A stretch of DNA of 64,000 nucleotides. Source: Poriferisodalis sp026713105 (GTDB taxonomy: Bacteria > Actinomycetota > Acidimicrobiia > Acidimicrobiales > Poriferisodalaceae). Positions 5,407 through 15,301 of this stretch are shown here, in pieces (position 1 is the stretch's first letter; each line of letters starts with the position of its first letter). The notes beneath the pieces were generated by a model, which did no database searches, was not told the origin of the DNA, and was given only the letters and a program-made list of their open reading frames with translations. The position numbers were made by a program, and so were the translations under genes. The DNA lies in assembly GCA_965115995.1 (NCBI GenBank), contig OZ220472.1, positions 1,612,001 through 1,676,000 of the forward strand, written 5' to 3'.

Positions 5407-8400
5407 GTGAGGCGGGTGACACGGTCCCGCAGGGCCTCCTCGGCGCTCATCGCTGCGCTGCTGGCGATGGCCACGCTCCCGCTGATGGCGGCGCCGACAC
5501 AGGCCGCCGTGTCGACGCTGGTGTCGAACACGGTAGGCAGCTCGGGCAGCAATTCCTTCGCGGCGCAGAGCTTCACGACAGGTGACCAGGGTGCCACGAT
5601 CTCTGAGATCAAGATCGGTTTCGTTAGCTTCGGCGGTACGGCTTCGGTCAAACTGCGGGAGAATACGGCCAGCGGTTGCCCGACCGGCATAACCAGCTGC
5701 CCGGGCAATCTGGTGGCCACGTTTGCGAGCCCCTCGAGCCCCACCCCAGGGCTCAACACTTTCACTGCGCCCGATGGCGTCACGCTGGACGCAAGCACCA
5801 CGTATTGGGTGATGATCCACGAGGGAGTCAGCGGCAGTCGCTGGGACGTGCGCCTTGCGGCAAACAACAACCAGTCGGGTGCGACCAATTGGGCCATAGG
5901 CAACAGCAGACTGACGAGAGACTCCGCATCGGGGAACTGGAACACCAATACCGCGAACGGCCCCGTATGGATGGAGATCAGGGGCGAGCTCACCACGCCG
6001 ACGCTGGTGTCGGCGGATGTGGACGGCACGAAGCTGACCATGCGGTTCACCGACGATCTCAACACCGGTTCGCTGCCAGCGCCAGCCGCCTTCACCGTGA
6101 CGGTGGACGGCACCGGCCGCAATGTGGCTTCTGGCGGGGTGGCGATTGCCAACAAGAAGGTGACGTTGACGCTGGCCTCGGCGGTGACGCTAGGCCAAGA
6201 GGTGAAGGTGCGCTACACGAAGCCAGCGTCCAATCCGCTCAAGAATGCCGCCAACGTCGACGTAGAGACCTTCGCCGACCAATCGGTGCTCAACAAGACG
6301 GCACCGGTGATCACGGGCATGAAGCTCGTATCCACGCCGCGCAACGTCGAAGTCGTCGGAGGCAACTCGTTGCCGACCTATGGGGCGGGTCAGCCGATCG
6401 TGGTGGCGGTGACCTGGAGCGACGACGTGGCGTGGGACCTGAGTGCCATGAACGCAGGCATGCGCGTGCGCCTGCAAGTGGGGAGCACCAACAAGTCGGC
6501 GGAGCTAGTGACCGATGGGGCCACGAGCGGCACCGCGACGACGCTGTGGTTCAGCTACACGGCGGTCTCCGGCGACTCCGACACTGACGGCGTGGCCGTG
6601 GTGCCGCCCACCACGGGAGACAACAAAGACAGAGTGGTGTTCCTGCGCAGCGGCGCGAAGCTCACCGGCGCCCCGGGCAGCGACGGCGCTCAGAGCAATG
6701 CCGGGGTGACCTTCGCAACAGGGTTGAGCGCGCAGTCAGGCCACCGGGTGAAGGGCAGCATCGCCGCGGCGGCGAATACTGCGCCGTTCTATGACGATGA
6801 CGACGACAACATGGCAGACAGCACGGACCTGGGATCGAGCAACGCTCCCTCAGGCACACTGGTGAGCGACGCCGTCGTGGCCAGGATCAAGGACGCCAAC
6901 ACCGGCGATCGCGCAAACTTGCGAATTGCGCTGGCCGCGGACCGACCGGACGCGCTCGACACCCACACTCTCACCTCGACCGCCTGGTTTGTGCGGACTC
7001 CGCATGCCTGCGTGCTCGAGGACCTGATGCCTGCGTTGCCCCTCAATGACGACAACCAATTCGAGAACGAGGTCACCCTCACTGCAACCGACCCCGACGG
7101 CGCCAGCGTGACGCTGAGTTGGACCCTGCTCGTCAGCTGGAAATGCGGCGAGTTGGTCAGTGCCACGGTGAACGGCGCCACGCTGACGCTGGCCTATGAC
7201 GCAATAATTCACTCCACCTTGGTCCAGAGCGGTGCGGAGGACCACTTCGAAGTGATGGTCGACGGGGCCGCGGCGGCGCTGGCCCAGACCAACCCTGTCA
7301 CAAAAAGCGATAGATCGTTGGTGCTCACCTTGGCCACCGCGGTTACCCGCAACCAGGTTGTCACCGTGAGCTACCAACCGACCCAAGCCCGAGTGCGGGG
7401 TCTGGTCGACCAACCGGTCACCAATGCGCTCAACGTTGTGCCCGAGAGCGCCACGATGACCGGCAACGTCATGACAGTGACGTTCAGCGAGAATGTCGCG
7501 CTGGAGACTGGAGGTGATCTGACCGATCTCCCCTACGCATTCGCGACCTCAGGTCTGTGGTGGAGCGCCGGCGACGGCGGCGGCGTCCCCCTCAAGCGCG
7601 TAGCGCCCGACTCGGCCGTGATCAGCGGCAAGACGGTGACGCTGACCTTCGGCTCGAAGATCTCAGCCAGCCGGCAGGCCATCGTGACCTACCGCTCGGA
7701 CACCGCCGAAACGTTTGGCGCTGGCCTCTTTGACGAACAATCCACGCCAAGGCGTGTGCCAGCCTTCACCGGTTATGCGGTGACGGCGACGACCGATGCC
7801 ACGACCCCGCCGCGGCTGGTGTCGGGGCAAGTAGCCGGCAACGAGTTGACGCTGACCTTCGACTCGGACCTCGACAGCAGCTCCGCGCCCGCCGGGCACC
7901 GCTTCTACGTCACCGCGACTCCGGTCGATTTCTACCGCGCGGCTCGGTCGATCTCGGGAACGGGCACTGCAACTGTGAGCGGCAAGACGGCAACCGTCAC
8001 GCTGGCCGGTTCGGTAGCCGAGGGTGAGGTTTCCGTGCTGTGGTACCGGCCGGGCACAGACGCGAACCCGCTGCGCGGTTCCTCTTCCGGGCCGAAGGTA
8101 GACGGGATTTGGAAATCGCTGATACGGACGCGCGACCGGACCTCGCCGACGATCGTGGACAGCGTCCTCGCCAATACGTCCCTCCACCTCTATTACAGCG
8201 AGACGCTCGACACCGACTCAGAACCTGAGGCGGACGCCTTCACGGTCATGACAACCGGCGTCAGCCCGACATCGATCGATGTGAGCGACGTCACCGTGCA
8301 CCCCGACGCGGTGACGCTCACCCTGGCCTCGGCGCCGGCCGGCAGTATCAACGTGGGTTACGCCGTTCCGGGCACCGACCCGGTCCAAGATCTTGCCGGC

Positions 8401-10638
8401 AACGACGCTGCGGCAATCAGCAACCGGACGGTGGCCCAGGCAGGCACCAGCGACCCGGGCACACCGACGCTCGCGACGACGTCGCCCGTGCAGGCCGATC
8501 AGCAAGTGCTGAGGCTCACTTTCAACCGGGCGCTCGACCCGGCAAGCGTGCCTGGGGCCGACGCGTTCACGATCGGCGGCACCGACCCGCAAAACGGGAA
8601 CCCCCTAGTGATGACGATCCTCGGTGTGGCTGTGCGCGGCTCGAAGGTGGAACTCGCCGTCACCCCCGGCTTCCTGGCATGCGACAGCGGCTTCACCATC
8701 AGCTACACCGGGTCGGGCGAGAACCCGCTCCGCAACGCTTGGGGTACCGCTGTCGACGACTTCCGCGACAAGGCGGTCACGAATCTGTGGTCGAGCCGGT
8801 GTGTGCCCCTTCGCGTCCAGGCAACGCCGATGGGCAACGCCGGCGGGAACAGTGGTCCCAGCGGCAACAGCGGCGCTGACGGCATGAGGCTCGGCTTCGA
8901 TCGGTCGATGCGCCGCTCCCAAACGCCGAGCCCGGGCGGGTTCAGCGTGAGGTCACAGACACCCGGCGGCACCCCGGCGGCACCTGTGGAGGTGGAGAGC
9001 GTCGAGTTCTCACCCGATGGGGCGTCGCTGCAGATGGCGCTGAGCCGGGTTCTGGCCCCGGGCGAGCAAGTGACGGTGAGCTATCAGCACCCGCGCTCGG
9101 GGCCCGGGCTGTGGGACAGCGACGACAACCAGATCGCGCCGTTCACCGCGCAGGCCGATGTGCCCAGCGCCGCGCCGACCGTGACCGCGGTGGAAGTGGT
9201 CTCCGATGCGGGTGTGCACGATACCTACGCCATGGGCGATGTGATCTCGGTGCGGGTGACGTTCAGCGAGGCGGTGGACGTGACCGGGTCGCCGACGTTG
9301 GGCATCGACATGGACCCGGCGCATTGGGGCCGCAAGGACGCGATCTATGCGAGCGGCAGCGGCACCGCTGAACTGACCTTCACCCATGAGGTGATATGGC
9401 CGAATTTCTCGACTCAAGGCATCGCCGTGCTGGCGGACACGCTGAGCCTGAACGGCGGCACGATCCACTCCGCGGCGACCGGGGCCGACGCCGATCTGGG
9501 CCACACTGGTCTGGGTCACGATGCCGACCACAAGGTGGACTGGCGCCAGTCGCCGCCCGACGCCGCCGGCAACCGGCGGCCGATCGTCACCGGCGCATCG
9601 GACACTCACAACAACGCACTGCCGGGCATTTGGGTCAGCCTTGCGGTGTCCAAGGACGACTTCAGCGACCCTGATGGAGATGCGCTGACGTTCACGCTGA
9701 GCGCGAGCCGCAGCGACGTGCACGTGTCCGATGGCTTTGGCTACATGGAGAGTCACGGGCGCATCTGGTTCCTGGCCAAGACCGCGTGCGCGCTGGTGGA
9801 GCTCGACCCACCGAGTGAAGACGCCTACTACACGGTGTTCACCCTGACTGCGACTGATCCTGCCGGCGCGTCGGAGAGTGCCACTGCCACGTTCCGCACT
9901 GACCCCGACACCTATTCGTGCCCGTCGCTGTCGAGCGCCGCGGTCGACGGCGCGACGCTCACGATCAGCCTCGACGATGACGCCGCCCCGAGCTTCGAGC
10001 AGCCGACCGCCGGGGAGTTCGCAGTGTGGGCCGACGGCGTCGCGGTGAGCCTGGCGAGTGCCGGTTCCGATGCGGTGTCGGTCAGCGACACCACCATCGA
10101 GTTGACGCTGGCGTCGCCGGTGTCGGCGGCCCAGACCGTCACCGTGAGCTACACGCCGGGTGACCATCCGATCGCGGCGGCGTTCGCCGACCACGCGGTC
10201 ACCAACAACACCCCGGTGCCCGACGAGCCCGCGGCACTCAAGAAGCCCGCAGGGCAGCAAGCCGGCTCGACGGCCGAGGACGATCCGTCATCTGACGGCC
10301 CCACAGCGCCGGTCAGCGCGGCGGTCAGCGGCAGTGAGCTCACGCTTACCTTCAACCGCGGGCTCGCTGCGGTCGAGGACGCAACAGCCCGAGCGCTGCG
10401 CTGGGCGTTCCTCGTCGACGGCGCATACCACAACGGCACCCCCATCACCAACCAATCCCCCAGCGCAGTCGCCGTCCACGGCGCCACCGTCACGCTCACG
10501 CTCGGCACTGCTATCGCACCCGGCAACGACGCCACCGTCCGCTATTTCGCCGCGGCGGCCGGCAACGGCCTCAAGAACTCCGACGGCACCCCGCTCGCGG
10601 ACTTCGCCACAAGCCACACCACCACACAACGCAACTAA
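5407..10638 (+). CDS. Large secreted SWM-repeat surface protein
   Basis: A 1743-residue protein with a clear Sec signal peptide (RRVTRSRRASS then a hydrophobic stretch 11-28, cleavage near TQA-A at 33/34). Residues about 35-195 resemble a choice-of-anchor-R-type N-terminal domain (QSFTTGDQGATISEI, DGVTLDASTTYWVMIHEG). Then come roughly nine copies of the beta-sandwich repeat named after cyanobacterial SwmB, each with a xxVNGxxLTLTF opening and a VTLTLAxAVTxGQxVTVSY closing strand. Between them are a DVISVRVTFSEAVDVTGSP domain (about 1265-1390) and cadherin-like segments (DFSDPDGDALTFTLS; VTLTATDPDGAS). It ends in a final SWM repeat with no LPxTG motif and no C-terminal membrane helix, so how it stays on the cell, if it does, is unknown. 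An adhesive or matrix role is inferred from architecture. The GTG at 5407 lacks a ribosome binding site and sits just after a C11 tract, so the start is doubtful. Confidence 0.85.
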   Translation: MRRVTRSRRASSALIAALLAMATLPLMAAPTQAAVSTLVSNTVGSSGSNSFAAQSFTTGDQGATISEIKIGFVSFGGTASVKLRENTASGCPTGITSCPGNLVATFASPSSPTPGLNTFTAPDGVTLDASTTYWVMIHEGVSGSRWDVRLAANNNQSGATNWAIGNSRLTRDSASGNWNTNTANGPVWMEIRGELTTPTLVSADVDGTKLTMRFTDDLNTGSLPAPAAFTVTVDGTGRNVASGGVAIANKKVTLTLASAVTLGQEVKVRYTKPASNPLKNAANVDVETFADQSVLNKTAPVITGMKLVSTPRNVEVVGGNSLPTYGAGQPIVVAVTWSDDVAWDLSAMNAGMRVRLQVGSTNKSAELVTDGATSGTATTLWFSYTAVSGDSDTDGVAVVPPTTGDNKDRVVFLRSGAKLTGAPGSDGAQSNAGVTFATGLSAQSGHRVKGSIAAAANTAPFYDDDDDNMADSTDLGSSNAPSGTLVSDAVVARIKDANTGDRANLRIALAADRPDALDTHTLTSTAWFVRTPHACVLEDLMPALPLNDDNQFENEVTLTATDPDGASVTLSWTLLVSWKCGELVSATVNGATLTLAYDAIIHSTLVQSGAEDHFEVMVDGAAAALAQTNPVTKSDRSLVLTLATAVTRNQVVTVSYQPTQARVRGLVDQPVTNALNVVPESATMTGNVMTVTFSENVALETGGDLTDLPYAFATSGLWWSAGDGGGVPLKRVAPDSAVISGKTVTLTFGSKISASRQAIVTYRSDTAETFGAGLFDEQSTPRRVPAFTGYAVTATTDATTPPRLVSGQVAGNELTLTFDSDLDSSSAPAGHRFYVTATPVDFYRAARSISGTGTATVSGKTATVTLAGSVAEGEVSVLWYRPGTDANPLRGSSSGPKVDGIWKSLIRTRDRTSPTIVDSVLANTSLHLYYSETLDTDSEPEADAFTVMTTGVSPTSIDVSDVTVHPDAVTLTLASAPAGSINVGYAVPGTDPVQDLAGNDAAAISNRTVAQAGTSDPGTPTLATTSPVQADQQVLRLTFNRALDPASVPGADAFTIGGTDPQNGNPLVMTILGVAVRGSKVELAVTPGFLACDSGFTISYTGSGENPLRNAWGTAVDDFRDKAVTNLWSSRCVPLRVQATPMGNAGGNSGPSGNSGADGMRLGFDRSMRRSQTPSPGGFSVRSQTPGGTPAAPVEVESVEFSPDGASLQMALSRVLAPGEQVTVSYQHPRSGPGLWDSDDNQIAPFTAQADVPSAAPTVTAVEVVSDAGVHDTYAMGDVISVRVTFSEAVDVTGSPTLGIDMDPAHWGRKDAIYASGSGTAELTFTHEVIWPNFSTQGIAVLADTLSLNGGTIHSAATGADADLGHTGLGHDADHKVDWRQSPPDAAGNRRPIVTGASDTHNNALPGIWVSLAVSKDDFSDPDGDALTFTLSASRSDVHVSDGFGYMESHGRIWFLAKTACALVELDPPSEDAYYTVFTLTATDPAGASESATATFRTDPDTYSCPSLSSAAVDGATLTISLDDDAAPSFEQPTAGEFAVWADGVAVSLASAGSDAVSVSDTTIELTLASPVSAAQTVTVSYTPGDHPIAAAFADHAVTNNTPVPDEPAALKKPAGQQAGSTAEDDPSSDGPTAPVSAAVSGSELTLTFNRGLAAVEDATARALRWAFLVDGAYHNGTPITNQSPSAVAVHGATVTLTLGTAIAPGNDATVRYFAAAAGNGLKNSDGTPLADFATSHTTTQRN

Positions 10639-10674
10639 CCCAGCCTCCCTACAGCGAATAGCTTCGGCGGGCGT

Positions 10675-13134
10675 ATGACGCTGCTGTCGCCGTATCGAGT
10701 GCTCGACCTGACCGACGACCGGGGCCACCTGGCGGGATTCATCTTGGCGAGGCTGGGGGCCGAGGTGATCGCCGTCGAGCCGCCCGGGGGAAGTCCGGTG
10801 CGGCGCCTCGGCCCGTTCGACGCCAAGGGCCACTCGCTCGTGCACTCCCCCTATGGACGCGGCAAGAAATCTGTCGCGCTGGACATCGCCACTCCCGCGG
10901 GTGCCAGCGCCCTGCGCAGGCTCGTGGCCGGTGCCGACGTACTGATCGAATCTGGCGCTCCGGGCGAGATGGCGTCGCTCGGCCTCGAGCCCGAAGCGCT
11001 CGCCGAGATCAATCCGGCGCTGATCGTCGCATCGATCTCGCCGTTCGGCCAGACCGGTCCCAAGGCCGGCTGGGCAGCTACCGATCTGACCGTGTGGGCA
11101 GCGGGCGGCCCGATGCACATGTGCGGTGACGAAGACCGGGCGCCGCTGCAGATCGGCGTCCCGCAGGCATTCCTGCACGCCGCGAGCCAGGCCGCCGCTG
11201 CAGTGACGCTCGCATTGGTGGAGCGCAACCAGTCAGGGCTGGGCCAGCACATCGACGTGTCGGCGCAGGCCGTGTCGATGAACTCGACCATGTCGTCGGT
11301 GCTGTGCTCCCTGGTCGGTGCGCCGCTGACCCTGCGAGGGGGCGGCGGCATCCGCAGCGGCCCCATCCGGCTGCGTGTCGTGTACCCGGCCAGCGACGGC
11401 TACGTGTCGTTCACCCATGTGTTCGGTGCCGCCATCGGGCCCGCGACGGCTCGGATGATGCAACTGGTTCACGAGGCTGGATTCTGCGATGCCGCGACCG
11501 CCTCCAAGGACTGGGTGCAGTACGGCATGGCGCTCGGCGACGGCAGCGAGACGCTCGAAGAATTCGAGCGGATCAAGGAATGCGTGGCGGCATTCACCGC
11601 AGCGCACACCAAGGACGAGCTGTTCGCACTGGCCCTCGAGCACCGCCTGCTGCTCGCACCCGTTGCCACCACAGCTGACGTCGCCGACTCCGCGCAGCTC
11701 GCCTCCCGTGACTACTGGGACGTCGTCGACGGCGAGCGATACCCAGGTCACTGGATGAAGCCCGAGCCGACCGACGGGTCCGCAGATCGAGTCGCCGAGG
11801 TAGGCGAGCACAACGACGAGGTGCTCACCAGCCAGCGGGAACCCGCGGTGTTCGCCCCAGCAGCCCCAGTGGCCGCCGAAGTGGCCGCCGGCCAACGCAC
11901 GCCCGCCGCCTCGGCGCCGCTGGCCCCGGCAGCCACCGAGCGACCGCTGGCCGGGCTCAAGGTGCTCGACTTCATGTGGGCCGTGGCCGGGCCGACTGTC
12001 TCGCGCCTGCTCGCGGACGCCGGCGCGACGGTGATCCGGGTCGAATCGTCAGTCAGGCTCGACGCCGTCCGCACCTTCCTGCCCTTCATCAACAACGAGC
12101 CCGGGCCCGAGAACGGCGCGACGTTCAACAACATGAACGCCGGCAAGCTCGGCATCACGCTGAATCCGGGCACTGCGGCAGGCCGCGAAGTGGCCGAAGA
12201 TCTGGTGCGCTGGGCCGACGTGGTGTGCGAGTCCTACACGCCGCGCATCATGGCTTCGTGGGGGCTCGGCTACGAGAGCGTCCGCGACATCAACCCCTCG
12301 GTGGTGATGCTGTCGAGCTGCCTGTTCGGCAAGACCGGCCCGCTCGCCGACTATGCGGGGTACGGCAACCTGTCGGGCGCGCTGGCCGGCTTCTACAACA
12401 TCACCGGCTGGAGTGATCGAGCCCCGGTCGGCCCCTACGGCGCCATCACCGACTACACCTCGCCCCACCCCGCAACGGCCAGCCTGCTTGCCGCCATCGA
12501 CCACCAACGCCGCACCGGCGAAGGCCGCTACCTCGACTTCTCCCAAGCGGAGGCATCCATTCACTTCATCGCGCCCGCCGTGCTGGAGTACCTGCGCAAC
12601 GGCAACGTCGTGGGCGGCCAGGGCAACGCCAGCAATCACTTCTGTCCCCATGGGGTGTTCCCCGCAGCCGGCGACGACCGCTGGGTCGCGGTGGTCGCAC
12701 AAGACGATGCAGCCTGGCAGTCGCTGGCCAGACTTATCGGCTGCCCAGAGCTTGCCGACCTGCCGCTCGCCGAGCGTCTGGCCCGCCGGGACGAACTCGA
12801 AGCTGCCGTGGCCACCTGGACCAACGGCCTCGACGAATCAGAGGCAGAACGACAGTGTCAGGCAGCCGGCATCGCCGCGCACCGGGTGCAGAACAGCCCC
12901 GAGCTGGCGATCGACCCCCAGCTCGAGCACCGCAGCCATTGGGTGGAGGTCCCGCACGCGACGCACGGCACGACGACCATCGAAGCGCCCCGGTTCTCCA
13001 TGTCACGCAGCCGTGTCTGGCCCGAAGCTGCCGGACCGGCTCTCGGCGAACACCTCTACGAGGTGCTCACCGACCATCTCGGCTACGACGCCGACCAGAT
13101 AGCCGAGCTAGCAGCCGCCGAGGCCTTCGACTGA
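10675..13134 (+). CDS. Double-length CaiB/BaiF family (class III) CoA-transferase
   Basis: An 819-residue fusion of two class III CoA-transferase modules (about 1-385 and 422-815) joined by an Ala/Pro-rich linker. Normal family members are about 400 residues and move CoA between organic acids, forming an aspartyl-CoA anhydride. The C-terminal half keeps that aspartate as D593 in YGAITDYTSPHPA, plus N-MNAGKLGITLNP and the GRYLDFSQAEA strand. In the N-terminal half the matching place reads LQIGVPQAFLHAA and has no Asp, so that half is probably structural or regulatory. Family enzymes work as interlocked dimers; a tandem fusion could fold as an internal pseudo-dimer. The substrate is not predictable. 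A second fusion of the same design lies at 20932-23361. The start follows GGCGGGCG closely after the SWM protein gene. Confidence 0.9.
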   Translation: MTLLSPYRVLDLTDDRGHLAGFILARLGAEVIAVEPPGGSPVRRLGPFDAKGHSLVHSPYGRGKKSVALDIATPAGASALRRLVAGADVLIESGAPGEMASLGLEPEALAEINPALIVASISPFGQTGPKAGWAATDLTVWAAGGPMHMCGDEDRAPLQIGVPQAFLHAASQAAAAVTLALVERNQSGLGQHIDVSAQAVSMNSTMSSVLCSLVGAPLTLRGGGGIRSGPIRLRVVYPASDGYVSFTHVFGAAIGPATARMMQLVHEAGFCDAATASKDWVQYGMALGDGSETLEEFERIKECVAAFTAAHTKDELFALALEHRLLLAPVATTADVADSAQLASRDYWDVVDGERYPGHWMKPEPTDGSADRVAEVGEHNDEVLTSQREPAVFAPAAPVAAEVAAGQRTPAASAPLAPAATERPLAGLKVLDFMWAVAGPTVSRLLADAGATVIRVESSVRLDAVRTFLPFINNEPGPENGATFNNMNAGKLGITLNPGTAAGREVAEDLVRWADVVCESYTPRIMASWGLGYESVRDINPSVVMLSSCLFGKTGPLADYAGYGNLSGALAGFYNITGWSDRAPVGPYGAITDYTSPHPATASLLAAIDHQRRTGEGRYLDFSQAEASIHFIAPAVLEYLRNGNVVGGQGNASNHFCPHGVFPAAGDDRWVAVVAQDDAAWQSLARLIGCPELADLPLAERLARRDELEAAVATWTNGLDESEAERQCQAAGIAAHRVQNSPELAIDPQLEHRSHWVEVPHATHGTTTIEAPRFSMSRSRVWPEAAGPALGEHLYEVLTDHLGYDADQIAELAAAEAFD

Positions 13135-13181
13135 CCTCGGCAGGCGCAGACGGGTCTGCCGCCCGTGGCTAACGTGCCCGC

Positions 13182-13805
13182 ATGGCAGCCATCGATCACA
13201 TCGTTTACGCAGCACCGAACCTTGCAGCCGGGACTGCAGCCGTCGAGGCCCTGGTCGGCATGTCGGCCGCACCAGGCGGGCCTCATCCGGGGATGGGCAC
13301 CCGCAACACGCTCATGTCGCTCGGCGACGACGTCTACCTCGAGATCATCGCTCCCGACCCCGAGCAGCCCGATCCGCCGAACGGCCGCCCGTTCGCCATC
13401 GACGCCATAAGCGAGGGCCGGCTCATCACCTTCGCCGTACACGCATCTGAGGGCGAGACCATCGAAGACGTGACCGCCGCAATGGCCGCCTGCGGCGAGG
13501 ACCCAGGCCCGATCTCGGCGATGAGCCGGGTGAAGCCCGACGGCGAGGAGATCCACTGGTCGCTGACCATGTCAGCCGGACCCGGGCTGGTCCCCTTTGT
13601 CATCGAGTGGGGCAACACCACCCACCCGGCGACAGTCACACCGACCGGCTGCACGCTCGTCTTGCTCGCGGGCACACACCCCGATCCGGACCACATCAAG
13701 GCGCTGCACAGCGCCATCGGCATCGACGTGGACGTGACCGCAGGCGACACCGTCACCTTCGAGGCAACGCTCGACACCCCCAACGGCCGCGTCACCCTGC
13801 GCTAG
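13182..13805 (+). CDS. VOC-superfamily glyoxalase-like protein
   Basis: A 207-residue protein beginning AAIDHIVYAAPNLAAG and continuing GMGTRNTLMSLGDDVYLEII. This is the glyoxalase-like (Glyoxalase_3-type) vicinal-oxygen-chelate fold, with a metal-ligand-like H6 and E54. The C-terminal half shows a second beta-alpha-beta module (HPATVTPTGCTLVLLAGTHPDPD...IKALHSAIG) as in two-module members. Such proteins are metal-dependent lyases, isomerases or dioxygenases, or just ligand binders; the reaction cannot be given. It follows the CoA-transferase by 47 nt on the same strand and may be co-transcribed with it. Confidence 0.75.
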   Translation: MAAIDHIVYAAPNLAAGTAAVEALVGMSAAPGGPHPGMGTRNTLMSLGDDVYLEIIAPDPEQPDPPNGRPFAIDAISEGRLITFAVHASEGETIEDVTAAMAACGEDPGPISAMSRVKPDGEEIHWSLTMSAGPGLVPFVIEWGNTTHPATVTPTGCTLVLLAGTHPDPDHIKALHSAIGIDVDVTAGDTVTFEATLDTPNGRVTLR

Positions 13806-13891
13806 CCAACGGCTGGGCGGCCCCGCCAGTTCCCGGCTTCGGCAACGACTCCACGTATCCGCTGCCAGATACTCCACCTCGTCAGCGGACC

Positions 13892-13937
13892 AACTGCCAC
13901 TTTATCGGCGGATTAACTGCCACTTTGTTGGCGTATA
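13892..13937. repeat. Two 23-bp direct repeats upstream of the DUF4143 ATPase gene
   Basis: AACTGCCACTTTATCGGCGG (13892 onward) recurs as AACTGCCACTTTGTTGGCGT (13915 onward), head to tail with a 23-nt period and 13 leading bases nearly identical. The pair sits about 50 nt upstream of the ATPase start, in an otherwise featureless 179-nt gap. A regulator binding array or recombination footprint is possible. Confidence 0.7.
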
Positions 13938-13984
13938 GCTGATGTTTCAATGTATGATGGTGCTCGCCGAACTCGGAGAGCACC

Positions 13985-15295
13985 ATGGATTCCGTCAAGA
14001 TCGACCCTGGCGGCGCCGGCCCGAGCGACATCGCACCGGCCAGCTACCGGCCGCGGCTGGTGGACGAGCGGATGCGCGCAGCGCTTCGGACGATGCCCGC
14101 AACTGTCGTCGAAGGCCCCCGAGCGTGCGGCAAGACATGGACCGGACGACAGTTTGCGGCCAGCGCCGTCTATCTCGACGAGCGCGCCAATGCGGCACTG
14201 GCCGCGGGAATGGACCCGGCATCGATCCTCGACGGGGCGACGCCCCGACTGCTGGACGAGTGGCAGCTCGCTCCCGCCGTGTGGAACGCCATGCGCCGCG
14301 CCTGCGACGCCCGCGGCCTGCGGGGGCAGTTCATCCTCACCGGCTCTGCCGACCCGCCTGACGACATCACCCGTCATTCGGGAGCCGGGCGGATCATGCG
14401 CGTGCCGATGCGCACGATGAGTCTGTTCGAGAGCGGGGAATCCAGCGGTGACGTGTCGCTGCAGGGCCTGATCGACGGCGAGGCATGCACCGCCGCCGAC
14501 GCAGGTCTCTCGCTGGGCGATGTGCTCGCGCTCGCGTGCCGCGGCGGCTGGCCCCAGCAACTCGACGCCGATCTGCCGACCGCGGCGGCCGCCGCGAGCG
14601 CCTACCTCGACGAGATCAGCCGCACCGATGTGTCGCGGGTCGACGGTGTCGAACGCGATCCGATGCGGGTGCGCCGATTGCTGGTATCGATTGCGCGAAA
14701 CGTGGCCACCGAAGTGCGGCACACCGTGCTCGCCGCAGACTCCGCAGCCGCGGGAGAGCCGCCGCTGGAGCGACGAACCGTTGCGTGCTATCTCGCGGCA
14801 TTGCGGCGCTTGTTCGTCGTCGAGGAGATTCCCGCATGGCGACCGCATATCGCCTCACGGGCGCAGGCCCGCAACGCTGCCAAGATCCATTTCGTCGATC
14901 CTTCGCTCACCGCAGCAGCGCTGCGGACGACCGTCGACACGCTGTTGCGCGACCTCAGCTTCGTCGGGAGGTTGTTCGAGTCGATGGCGCTGCGCGACCT
15001 GCAGATCTACGCCGAGGCGAATCGATGCTCGTTGTCGCACTACCGCGACAGCCACCACCTCGAGGTCGACGCCATCGTCGAGCACGCCGACGGCCGCTGG
15101 GCTGCGGCCGAGATCAAGCTCGGGGGCCCCGACGCGATCGACAAGGGCGCCGAATCGCTCTTGCGGTTGCGAGCCAAGCTGGAGGGCGGCCGGACCAGTC
15201 CCCCCGCACGGCTGGCTGTGATCACCGCCACCGGCTACGCCTACGAGCGACCCGACGGTGTCTGCGTGGTCCCGCTCACCTCACTGCGGCCATAG
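13985..15295 (+). CDS. AAA ATPase with DUF4143 C-terminal domain
   Basis: A 436-residue P-loop protein. Walker A is VEGPRACGKT (43-51), Walker-B-like RLLDEWQLAP lies near 88-97 and the sensor-like ILTGSA near 118. Residues about 205-360 form the DUF4143 region. The C-terminal LEVDAIVEHADGRWAAAEIKLGG has the D-x(n)-ExK spacing of a PD-(D/E)XK nuclease-like fold. This family is widespread, patchily distributed and functionally uncharacterised; links to mobile elements or toxin-antitoxin-like behaviour have been suggested but I cannot confirm any here. The start is well supported by GGAGAG seven nt before the ATG. It stands alone between catabolic genes, preceded by a pair of 23-bp direct repeats. 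Confidence 0.88.
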   Translation: MDSVKIDPGGAGPSDIAPASYRPRLVDERMRAALRTMPATVVEGPRACGKTWTGRQFAASAVYLDERANAALAAGMDPASILDGATPRLLDEWQLAPAVWNAMRRACDARGLRGQFILTGSADPPDDITRHSGAGRIMRVPMRTMSLFESGESSGDVSLQGLIDGEACTAADAGLSLGDVLALACRGGWPQQLDADLPTAAAAASAYLDEISRTDVSRVDGVERDPMRVRRLLVSIARNVATEVRHTVLAADSAAAGEPPLERRTVACYLAALRRLFVVEEIPAWRPHIASRAQARNAAKIHFVDPSLTAAALRTTVDTLLRDLSFVGRLFESMALRDLQIYAEANRCSLSHYRDSHHLEVDAIVEHADGRWAAAEIKLGGPDAIDKGAESLLRLRAKLEGGRTSPPARLAVITATGYAYERPDGVCVVPLTSLRP

Positions 15296-15301
15296 CGCCG
15301 C

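Noticed and set aside
13892..13937. CRISPR or att site
   Set aside because: Only two 23-bp units without spacers, no cas or integrase gene in the window; kept only as a direct repeat.
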